Origin: Bacteroidia bacterium
GTDB lineage: Bacteria; Bacteroidota; Bacteroidia; B-17B0; Aurantibacillaceae
Assembly: GCA_014378485.1 (NCBI GenBank)
Contig: JACMNO010000081.1
Span: forward strand, 29,383-93,382
Direction: 5' to 3'
DNA: 64,000 bases
A program made the translations under genes and the position numbers. Below, piece after piece: positions 57,310 through 64,000 of this stretch (the stretch's first letter is position 1; each line of letters starts with the position of its first letter). The notes below the pieces were generated by a model, which searched no databases, was not told where the DNA came from, and saw only the letters and a program-made list of their open reading frames with translations.

Positions 57310-58784
57310 ATTTTAGATTTAAAATGTTTTATTAATTCGGTAGCTGCAATTTGTCCTGAAATAATTGATGGCGGCACACCTGGGCCAGGAACGGTTAATT
57401 GCCCTGCAAAAAATAAATTGTTTACTTTTTTACTTTTCATTTTTGGTTTTAATATCGCGGTTTGACGCAGCGTGTTTGCTAAACCATAAGCGTTTCCTTT
57501 ATAGGCATTGTAATCGTTGATAAAATTGGAAACAGAGTAGCTTTTTTTATATACGATATAAGGACGAATATCTTCACCAACATATTTGCATAAACGATCC
57601 ATCATGATGTTAAAATAGCGTTCACGTATTTCTTCGGCATCAATAAGACCTGCCGAAATGGGCATTAAAAGAAATAAGTTTTCGGAACCTTCGGGCGCAA
57701 CACTAGGGTCTGTTTTAGAAGGACAGCATACATAGAACAGTGGTTTTGTTGGCCATTTTTTATCCTTATAAATTTCTTTTGCGTGTTCTTCTATATTTTC
57801 ATCAAAAAATAAATTATGATGAATTAGTTTATCTATTTTTTTATTCACGCCTAAATAATAAATCAAACAAGACGGTGCGAACGTTTTTTTATCCCAATAG
57901 CGGTCGTCATATGTTCGGTATTCTTTAGAAAGTAATTGCTTTTCAATATGATGATAGTCTGCCGAAGCAATAACAGCATCTGTTTCAATACTTTTACCGT
58001 TTAACCGTATATGACTTATTGATCCGTTTTGCAATTCAAACTGCTCTATATTTGCCGAAGTTTTAAAAATTACGCCTGTGTCGATGGCAATTTTTTTAAA
58101 TGCATCTACTACTTTTCCAAAACCACCCATTGGATAAAAGGTTCCTTGCTTTAATCCGGCATAATTCATTAAGCTGTATAAAGCCGGGGTATCTTTTGGC
58201 ATAGCTCCAAGAAAAAGAGCAGGAAATTCGATGAGAGCAATTAATCTTGGGTTTTTAAAATAAGACCTTACATGGTTTTTTAAAGAAGAAAAAAGCTGAA
58301 TATTAATAGCATCTTTAAGCAACGAAAAACTCATAAATTCTGTAATGGAGTGACCCGGTAAATATACCATATCGGTCATTCCAACCTTATATTTATATTC
58401 CGCTTGCTTCATGAATTTTTTAAGACTCACCGCGCTGCCTTTTTCGATACTTTCAAAAAGAGAACACAATTGATCAAAATCTTCGGGCACATCTATGTGG
58501 TCATCTACTCCAAAAATCACTCTGAATCCAGGATCTAGTTTCTTTAAATCATAAAAATCAGAAGTTGTATGTCCAAATAAATTATAATAGCGCTCAAATA
58601 CATCTGGCATCCAATACCAACTAGGCCCCATGTCAAACATAAAACCATTTTCCTGCATCGTTCTTGCTCGTCCACCGATCGTGTCATTCTTTTCATAAAC
58701 CGTAACAGAATTTCCATTTAAAGCAAGCAAAGCAGAAGCTGCTAAACCCGAAAAACCAGAACCTATGACTGATACAGAGGACAT
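57306..58784 (-). CDS. crtI: Phytoene desaturase
   Basis: Converts phytoene to lycopene. 492 residues: FAD motif VIGSGFSGLAASALLALNG, GGRARTMQENGFMFDMGPSWYW, and C-terminal QLTVPGPGVPPSIISGQIAA. First gene of the crt operon. Uses visibly more GC than the distal crt genes. Transcribed from a promoter region with candidate CarH sites. Confidence 0.95.
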   Translation of the reverse strand: MSSVSVIGSGFSGLAASALLALNGNSVTVYEKNDTIGGRARTMQENGFMFDMGPSWYWMPDVFERYYNLFGHTTSDFYDLKKLDPGFRVIFGVDDHIDVPEDFDQLCSLFESIEKGSAVSLKKFMKQAEYKYKVGMTDMVYLPGHSITEFMSFSLLKDAINIQLFSSLKNHVRSYFKNPRLIALIEFPALFLGAMPKDTPALYSLMNYAGLKQGTFYPMGGFGKVVDAFKKIAIDTGVIFKTSANIEQFELQNGSISHIRLNGKSIETDAVIASADYHHIEKQLLSKEYRTYDDRYWDKKTFAPSCLIYYLGVNKKIDKLIHHNLFFDENIEEHAKEIYKDKKWPTKPLFYVCCPSKTDPSVAPEGSENLFLLMPISAGLIDAEEIRERYFNIMMDRLCKYVGEDIRPYIVYKKSYSVSNFINDYNAYKGNAYGLANTLRQTAILKPKMKSKKVNNLFFAGQLTVPGPGVPPSIISGQIAATELIKHFKSKI

Positions 58785-58931
58785 ATAATTTTTTTTATAG
58801 TTTTAAACGCGATTAATAATTTACTTAATTAGAGCTTTGCCTTCTTTTAATAAGGCGACTTGCCAATACATACTTTTTCTTGATATTTACAAGTGTAAAA
58901 CTTCAAATAATAATATCAATCACAATTATTT

Positions 58932-58978
58932 TGTTTAATAAACATCAAATATAGTTAAACAAAGCTAAAATTACAAAA
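58932..58978 (-). promoter_or_regulatory. crtI promoter with candidate CarH operator
   Basis: Minus strand: TTTTG (58974-58978), 20 bases, then TATATTTG (58946-58953), a good Bacteroidota -33/-7 pair. A perfect inverted repeat TGTTTA-A-TAAACA (58932-58944) lies just past the -7 box, over the expected transcript start, and another TAAACA half-site (58956-58961) lies between the boxes. The leader would be about 155 bases. The rest of the 396-base gap 58785-59180 shows no gene. Confidence 0.6.
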
Positions 58979-59180
58979 TAATTCAGTTTTAGCTGTATTC
59001 GTTTTGAATTATTTATTAATTAAATGGTAACAGGAACTTGGATTAATACTTTTTTTACTAAAAATTTTGCTCAACAGTTTATTAATGAAAATAGAACTGC
59101 TTAATAAATAGAAATTAAACAAAAAGAATTGGTGGCGTAGAGAATTTAGAACCCAACTTTACAACTTAAATTTTTGCTGA

Positions 59181-60059
59181 TTATAAATAACTTAACAAAT
59201 CCTTTGGGTGATAAACAACAGTTGCATCAATCTTATTTTTTAAATGTTCGGTAATATTTGATTGTCCGCTTATTATTAGTTTGGTGTTTTCGCCAAGATG
59301 TATATTTTTTTTAAAGTCGCTGTAAACATCCTTTGGATTTTGTGGCAATGTAAAAAAAGTAAGTATAAAATTCGGCTTGATTTGCTTTAATACTACAGAA
59401 ATATTCTCGTATGGTACGTCTTGTCCGAGATATATGGTTTCATGACCTTTAGAACGAATAATATAATTTGCAAATAAAAGACTTATATCGTGCATTTCTC
59501 CTGGAACTAGCAACAAAAGAAATTTCTTTTTCCTGCTTTTTGCAAAGGGTAATGCATCGGTTTCCGACATGATTTTTCGTTTGATTAAACAAGAGGCAAA
59601 ATGTTCCTGCGCTGGATTAATATCATTAATAGTCCATAATAACCCTATTTTATTCAATAAAGGGTAAAACACATTTAACATGGCTTCAAAAAGACCCAAA
59701 TGCTTTATAACTGCCAAATATGTTTTTTGAAATGTCCGTTCATCAAAATCGATCATCGCGCTAAGCAACTCATTAATAAATGTTGTACAAACTACATCTT
59801 CATTCTTAGTTTCCTTTGATTCTATAATTTTTAGATAAAACTCTTTCTCATTAAAGGCCGCTATTTTTGAAATTTTATATCCATTTGATAAAAGTGTAGA
59901 TACGTTTAACAATTTTTTTACTTGTTCATCGTTATACCTTCTATAATTAGTACTTGTGCGGTCAGGTTCAATAAGATTGTAGCGCTTCTCCCATATTCTT
60001 ATGGTGTGCGCCTTAATACCGGTTAATTTTTCCAACTCTGTAATTTGATATAATCTCAT
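59181..60059 (-). CDS. carH: CarH/LitR-type B12-dependent light-sensing MerR repressor
   Basis: 292 residues. N-terminal MerR helix-turn-helix (1-70, ITELEKLTGIKAHTIRIWEKRY), a helical bundle with W142 then nine residues then E152-H153 (the Wx9EH motif that contacts the upper ligand), and a cobalamin-binding domain with H190 in GEMHD as the candidate lower ligand and YLGQDVPYENI. In the known model adenosylcobalamin makes it bind DNA in the dark and light releases it, inducing carotenoid genes. Follows DUF2452 and folE in one operon. Confidence 0.88.
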   Translation of the reverse strand: MRLYQITELEKLTGIKAHTIRIWEKRYNLIEPDRTSTNYRRYNDEQVKKLLNVSTLLSNGYKISKIAAFNEKEFYLKIIESKETKNEDVVCTTFINELLSAMIDFDERTFQKTYLAVIKHLGLFEAMLNVFYPLLNKIGLLWTINDINPAQEHFASCLIKRKIMSETDALPFAKSRKKKFLLLLVPGEMHDISLLFANYIIRSKGHETIYLGQDVPYENISVVLKQIKPNFILTFFTLPQNPKDVYSDFKKNIHLGENTKLIISGQSNITEHLKNKIDATVVYHPKDLLSYL

Positions 60060-60082
60060 GTGACAATATGTAAAACGATAAT

Positions 60083-60523
60083 TTAAACAAATAAAACGTT
60101 ACGGTTATTTATAATTTCCCACGTATGATCACTTAATAAACGCACAGTGTTAACATAGCCCAGTGCTTCGGCTCTTGATCTCCCCCACTCATCGGGCGAT
60201 ATCATCATTAACCTGTACACACTATCTTTTTTATAAAGATGATAAACATGTCCAACTAAAGGGTCAAATGAAATGACCGCTGTATAAATCTTTTCACTAA
60301 CTTCAATCCGTTGTTTAATTTCATTTGCTTGGCTTACCAATAATTCAACTTGCTTTTGTATCTGTAACAATTGCATATCTGTTTGCTCGTACATTGCAGA
60401 AAGAGCTCTTGATTTTACTTTCCCAACATCTTCAGGCTTAATTGCCAGACTTCCTATGGTATGAGGATACGCAATAAGTCCGGGATTTTCGGCAACTTTA
60501 TCTTTATCAATAGGATTAATCAT
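60083..60523 (-). CDS. DUF2452 family protein
   Basis: 146 residues: NPGLIAYPHTIGSLAIKPEDVGK, a helical middle, then FDPLVGHVYHLYKKD and LMMISPDEWG. These are DUF2452 hallmarks. Its start codon shares a base with the folE stop, so translation is coupled. Function unknown; the light-response setting suggests a link with carotenoid or photolyase regulation. Confidence 0.85.
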   Translation of the reverse strand: MINPIDKDKVAENPGLIAYPHTIGSLAIKPEDVGKVKSRALSAMYEQTDMQLLQIQKQVELLVSQANEIKQRIEVSEKIYTAVISFDPLVGHVYHLYKKDSVYRLMMISPDEWGRSRAEALGYVNTVRLLSDHTWEIINNRNVLFV

Positions 60524-61188
60524 TATTTGTAATTTTTTAAATTTAAATAACTAAGAAATTCGGTTTTAGTTTGTTCATCTTTAAACTTTCCACCATAAAA
60601 AGAAGTAATTGTAGATGAGCTATCATCTTTAATGCCCCTTGAAGAAACGCACAAATGCTTTGCTTCAATAACAACCACAACGTCTTCTGTATTCAAGCCA
60701 TCTTTTAACTCCTCTGCAATTTGCATAGTTAAACGTTCCTGAACCTGCGGACGTTTAGCAAAATAATTTACAATTCGATTAAGTTTTGATAAGCCAATTA
60801 CTTTGCCGCTTGAAATATAGGCTATATGCGCTTTGCCATAGAAAGGAACAAAGTGATGTTCGCAATTACTGTAAAAAGTAATATCCCTTTCAACCAGCAT
60901 TTGGTTGTATTTATACTTATTTTCAAATAACTTAATGGCAGGTTTGTTTTCGGGATATAGTCCATTAAAGATTTCTTTTACATACATTTTCGCAACGCGA
61001 TGAGGTGTACCGCTCAAACTATCGTCATCTAAATCAAGGCCCAATATTTCCATTATCTGCTTAAAATGAACTTCTATCTTTTTTATTTTCTCCCCTTCAC
61101 TTAAAACTGCCGCATCTTTTTTCATCGGCGTTTCAGTAGTATAGCTTACATGGTCATTACCTATTTCATCTATTAAATGCTCATTCAT
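60523..61188 (-). CDS. folE: GTP cyclohydrolase I
   Basis: Makes dihydroneopterin triphosphate, the first step of pterin synthesis; pterin or folate serves as antenna in photolyases. 221 residues from the ATG at 61186-61188 (MNEHLIDEIGNDH), which matches usual family length. Zinc ligands: Cys and His in NCEHHF and Cys in HLCVSSRG; GTPHRVAKM is present. The frame stays open upstream to 61335 (and further without an ATG), so a 49-residue extension of unknown origin is possible. First gene of the folE-DUF2452-carH operon. Confidence 0.92.
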   Translation of the reverse strand: MNEHLIDEIGNDHVSYTTETPMKKDAAVLSEGEKIKKIEVHFKQIMEILGLDLDDDSLSGTPHRVAKMYVKEIFNGLYPENKPAIKLFENKYKYNQMLVERDITFYSNCEHHFVPFYGKAHIAYISSGKVIGLSKLNRIVNYFAKRPQVQERLTMQIAEELKDGLNTEDVVVVIEAKHLCVSSRGIKDDSSSTITSFYGGKFKDEQTKTEFLSYLNLKNYK

Positions 61189-61637
61189 TATCATCTCTTT
61201 ATTATGTAGGATGTTACACACAATCTCTTTCTTTTTCATATACCATAATTTTAGTTCATACTTTGCATCGATCATTGCTTTCAATATATAATAACCTACT
61301 TCGGTAAAATCTCCACCAACAGAGTTAAGTTCCATTAATTTACTTAGGATAAGTTCAAAATCTTCATTGTCAAAACATTTTTACAATTTTTTATTTTATG
61401 CTAATACCTAATAAAACCAACAGGAAGCATAACCAAAAAAAATCTACAAAACCTCGTAATCTTTAAGTAAAGTACTGAACATCTCCATAAAAAACTGTTT
61501 TTTACACTTACCAAAAAATCCACATTTTTAATAACCAATAAGCGGATAATAAATAAAATTCTGAGAAGAGCTACAATTTTGTTTCCAGTAAACTAAATTT
61601 TATTTTAATCCTTGCCATTGCAAATCTACAATTTCTT

Positions 61638-61667
61638 TGTTTAATAAAATAATATATTTGTTAAACA
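61638..61667. promoter_or_regulatory. Second cluster of TGTTTA half-sites between folE and the small membrane genes
   Basis: TGTTTA (61638-61643) and TAAACA (61662-61667), with TATATTTG (61653-61660) between them, in the 640-base gap upstream of folE. The same elements as at the crtI promoter. Candidate CarH target. The remaining gap 61336-61784 has no recognised gene. Confidence 0.45.
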
Positions 61668-61784
61668 TAATAAAATAATCAAAATTTGGTTAAATCTAAA
61701 ACCTACTGCTTAAACCAAAAAGAATATACTTTACTAAAAGTGATATTAAAATAAAAAATCATGGATATTTCTAATAAATATTAT

Positions 61785-61792
61785 TATTTTTG
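61785..61792 (+). promoter_or_regulatory. Candidate -7 element of the small membrane protein pair
   Basis: TATTTTTG matches TAnnTTTG and lies 36 bases before the ATG at 61829. Confidence 0.45.
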
Positions 61793-61828
61793 TAAATAAG
61801 TTTTACAAATAAATTATAAATAACTACA

Positions 61829-62014
61829 ATGCTCAAAAAATTCACTCTATCAGATAAGTTCCTATTTATAGCAGCTCTTCTTTCATTAATTTTCTCTGAA
61901 ATTTTATTTTTTCAAGGTTTTAAGCAGGAAGCAACTTTTATAGGAATATGGGTTCCTTCAATTTTAGCGTTCGGTATTTATTTAAAATTAATTCAAGGTA
62001 AAAACAATGATTGA
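61829..62014 (+). CDS. Small two-helix membrane protein
   Basis: 61 residues: a short basic start, helix 1 (about 10-29, FLFIAALLSLIFSEILFF), a polar GFKQEAT turn and helix 2 (about 37-53, IGIWVPSILAFGIYLKL). The WVPSILAFGIYLKL end is of a type I associate with Bacteroidota photolyase loci. Its last eight bases overlap the next gene. Function unknown. Confidence 0.7.
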   Translation: MLKKFTLSDKFLFIAALLSLIFSEILFFQGFKQEATFIGIWVPSILAFGIYLKLIQGKNND

Positions 62015-62102
62015 TATACTACCATATTTCGCAGGACTGATAAGCTTGTTATTTGGAGTTGGTTTTTATTTAGCGATAAAGCAACAAGGCCAAAATAAAT
62101 AA
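62007..62102 (+). CDS. 31-residue single-helix membrane peptide
   Basis: ATG 62007 to TAA 62100-62102: MIDILPYFAGLISLLFGVG then FYLAIKQQGQNK. One membrane helix and a basic tail. The overlap with the preceding gene (ATGATTGA) suggests translational coupling and that both are real. Confidence 0.55.
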   Translation: MIDILPYFAGLISLLFGVGFYLAIKQQGQNK

Positions 62103-62450
62103 ATATTTCATTTTTAATATTTATTGAAGTACTACACTTGCATATTCTAAAATTTTTAATCGTAAAAAGATAAAAAATGTCTTAGACTTACAAACAAAGT
62201 CTGTTTTATAGCCTATCTTGATAATCGGTTTTACCAGTCATCAATCACTTGTCGATAATTTTAAATTTGCTCAAGTTGATCTTTTAATAAAACATTTCAT
62301 ACTGTTATCATTAGTTCTTTGGATAACGACTATTACCACGTGTCTCAATTTTTGAAAGTTCATACATTATATTATAAATATATCGCGTTCATCACAAACA
62401 TAAAAAATATTATAGAAATTACTTCGAGTTGATATTACACTAAAAAGTAT
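62103..62450. other. 348-base AT-rich gap without a gene
   Basis: Separates the small membrane genes from the convergent photolyase gene. A weak inverted repeat AGACTT/AAGTCT lies near 62194-62210; nothing else recognised. Confidence 0.5.
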
Positions 62451-63755
62451 TTATACCTCTCTAGTGTTATTTAACCACAATCTTCGCAATATTTTTTTTG
62501 AATCATAATCGTTAGCTTGTTTTTCGATGTTAAAAATCCGACTTCCTCTTGGGTCATTTCCAACACCAGCCAAGTACGCCCAATTTCCCCAATTACTGCA
62601 AACATCATAATCTATTAATTGTTGTTCAAAATAAGCTGCACCATAGCGCCAATCAAGTTTTAAATCATGACATAAATAACTTGCTACGTTTTGCCGACCT
62701 CGGTTACTCATAAAGCCAGTTAGTTTGAGCTCTATCATATTTGCATCAATAAAATCAACACTTGTTTCTCCATTAATCCATGTTAATAGTAGATCAGTAT
62801 TGTGTTTATGCAAGTTATCTGTTTTGGCTTTTATACCTGCTTGTTGAAAAAACTTATTTGAATATTTTTTCATCATAAACCTAAAATAATCACGCCAAAG
62901 CAATTCAAATTCTAACCAATAGGTTGATTCGTTGGGCGAAAAATGTGCTTCATATTTTTTTAATTCATAATAAATTTCTCGTGGTGATAAGCAACCTAAA
63001 CTTAACCAAGTCGAAAATTTTGTCGAATAATTTTCACCGATCATGCCGTTTCGAGTTTCTTTGTAACTTGCTATAGCATGAGTTTCAAAAAAATACTGAT
63101 TCAATCTTTTATACCCTTCCGTTTCCCCCCCGTTAAAATTAATAGCTGCACGACAATCTTTGGTAATGGGTTCTAATCCTAACTGTTCAATGCGAGGTAA
63201 ACATAGTTCTTCAATAACAGGCGATTTTATTACTAGTGGAGTATTAAATATCTCTCTAACGGTCGCTTCTTTTTCAACTCGCTTTCTAAAACTGGTAAAT
63301 ATGTCAGGTATATCTTTTAAGGCAAAAGGTAAATCTTGTGCATGATACAAAGTACTCGTACTGTAAGTTTCGAGTTGGCAATGGGCTTTCCATAATTCTT
63401 TTTCTACTAGTTCTTGTGTTTGTTTTTCTTCAAAGGCAACTTCTTTTTTACTAAATACTTTTTGAGCCTTGTATTTTTGCACAATTTTAAGCAATTCGTA
63501 CTCTGGTTTTCCCCTTAATATAATTAAACCAGAACCGAGAGCACGTAAATTTTTATCTAAGTCGGCTAATGATTCTAATAAAAATTGTGTTCTAAAATTT
63601 CCAGTTTTCTTAAACCCAAACTTTGTTGTTTTAAAATGAGCCTCATCAAAGCAATAAACAGGAATAATTTCATCGCTGTGTTCAATTGCTCGAATTAATG
63701 TTTCATTATCATGTAAACGCAAATCAGTTTTAAACCAAACAATAGAAGTTTTCAT
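62451..63755 (-). CDS. DASH-type cryptochrome/photolyase
   Basis: Flavoprotein that uses blue light, repairing pyrimidine dimers mainly in single-stranded DNA. 434 residues: photolyase alpha/beta domain (WFKTDLRLHDNETL at the start) and FAD domain with STWLSLGCLSPREIYYEL, ELLWRDYFRFMM, GFMSNRGRQNVASYL and DVCSNWGNWAYLAGVGNDPRG, all DASH features. The extreme C-terminus (SKKILRRLWLNN) differs from the usual ending, perhaps harmless. Ten bases after the next photolyase-related gene. Confidence 0.92.
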   Translation of the reverse strand: MKTSIVWFKTDLRLHDNETLIRAIEHSDEIIPVYCFDEAHFKTTKFGFKKTGNFRTQFLLESLADLDKNLRALGSGLIILRGKPEYELLKIVQKYKAQKVFSKKEVAFEEKQTQELVEKELWKAHCQLETYSTSTLYHAQDLPFALKDIPDIFTSFRKRVEKEATVREIFNTPLVIKSPVIEELCLPRIEQLGLEPITKDCRAAINFNGGETEGYKRLNQYFFETHAIASYKETRNGMIGENYSTKFSTWLSLGCLSPREIYYELKKYEAHFSPNESTYWLEFELLWRDYFRFMMKKYSNKFFQQAGIKAKTDNLHKHNTDLLLTWINGETSVDFIDANMIELKLTGFMSNRGRQNVASYLCHDLKLDWRYGAAYFEQQLIDYDVCSNWGNWAYLAGVGNDPRGSRIFNIEKQANDYDSKKILRRLWLNNTREV

Positions 63756-63765
63756 TTTTCAGCAA

Positions 63766-64000
63766 TTAAAGTTCATTAATATGGTTTAAATAGTAATCAG
63801 CTTGTTCTAATAATTCTGCTTTCGAATTAGGTTGCATTTTTCGCCACACATTGTACATCATACCAATACGTGGATTTTTTGATAATTTAGATTCATGCTT
63901 ATCATAAAAATTCCAATATAAACTATTGAACGGACAAGCCCTGTCACCTGTTTTTTTTGCTTTATCATAATAACAACTTGTACAATACGAACTCATTTTA
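63766..64000 (-). CDS. FeS-type photolyase-related protein, partial (5' end outside window)
   Basis: Only the C-terminal 78 codons lie here; the frame stays open to the right edge, and the Met at 63996 is internal. SSYCTSCYYDKAKKTGDRACPFNSLYWNFYDKHESKL with three closely placed Cys matches the iron-sulfur cluster region of the CryB/PhrB-like group (deoxyribodipyrimidine photolyase-related proteins, including 6-4 photolyases). Cotranscribed with the DASH photolyase. Confidence 0.85.
   Translation of the reverse strand, partial: KMSSYCTSCYYDKAKKTGDRACPFNSLYWNFYDKHESKLSKNPRIGMMYNVWRKMQPNSKAELLEQADYYLNHINEL

Noticed and set aside
61420..61520. Short minus-strand protein-like stretch (GKCKKQFFMEMFSTLLKDYEVL)
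   Set aside because: Too short, no start, no recognised family; could be chance.

Overview
The window is AT-rich chromosomal DNA from a member of the Bacteroidota. Evidence: F1Fo ATP synthase genes in the Bacteroidota order with a long AtpB and no atpD/atpC; a SprE/PorW lipoprotein and a giant adhesin with a C-terminal type IX secretion (T9SS) type B sorting domain; many lipoproteins with the SCKK-type lipobox; DUF4421, DUF2452 and DUF983 families; and -7 promoter elements of the TAnnTTTG kind instead of sigma70 -10 boxes. Shine-Dalgarno sequences are nearly absent. No transposase, integrase, prophage or CRISPR array was seen. The organism is probably an aerobic, yellow-orange pigmented, T9SS-bearing species.

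Layout. 1-25.9 kb, housekeeping and envelope: the start of an outer-membrane protein gene running off the left edge, clpX, a fatty acid desaturase, the atp operon (B-E-F-H-[lipoprotein]-A-G, minus strand), an M23 peptidase divergent from sprE, a 2154-residue T9SS adhesin, bactofilin plus two small ATP-synthase accessory membrane proteins, a C1-family peptidase, an FUSC membrane protein and small proteins. 25.9-45.5 kb, envelope and stress island: an ice-binding-like lipoprotein, two OmpA-type proteins, DUF4421, a membrane-anchored receiver domain, a DUF748/AsmA-like protein, the Ku-LigD end-joining pair, then a run of small stress proteins (CsbD, YtxH, two lmo0937-like peptides, Dps) and an Mla-type lipid transporter (permease, ATPase, MlaD).

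45.5-52 kb is sparse and eroding: a DUF3592 gene broken by frameshifts, tRNA-Leu(CAG), three tandem paralogous lipoprotein genes sharing one upstream regulatory block, a decayed YdeI-family gene, a few small orphan genes, and a scar where a lipocalin gene (with an in-frame stop) abuts the 3' part of a D-aminoacyl-tRNA deacylase gene. 52-64 kb is a light-response locus: crtI-crtB-hypothetical-crtD-cruF-crtZ-crtY, a CarH-type B12/light-sensing MerR repressor in an operon with folE and a DUF2452 gene, a pair of tiny membrane proteins, a CRY-DASH photolyase and the end of an FeS-type photolyase.

How the parts work together. The crt enzymes present (phytoene synthase and desaturase, 1,2-hydratase, 3,4-desaturase, one-end cyclase, 3-hydroxylase, no ketolase) predict a monocyclic saproxanthin-like carotenoid. 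The CarH-like repressor keeps the residues used for adenosylcobalamin light sensing, and inverted TGTTTA half-sites lie at the crtI promoter and again in the gap between folE and the small membrane proteins, so pigment, pterin and photolyase genes look like one light-induced regulon. The most notable unexplained signals are these candidate operators, the bipartite motif upstream of the three lipoprotein genes, the lipoprotein gene inside the atp operon, and several genes broken by single stops or frameshifts between 41 and 52 kb.
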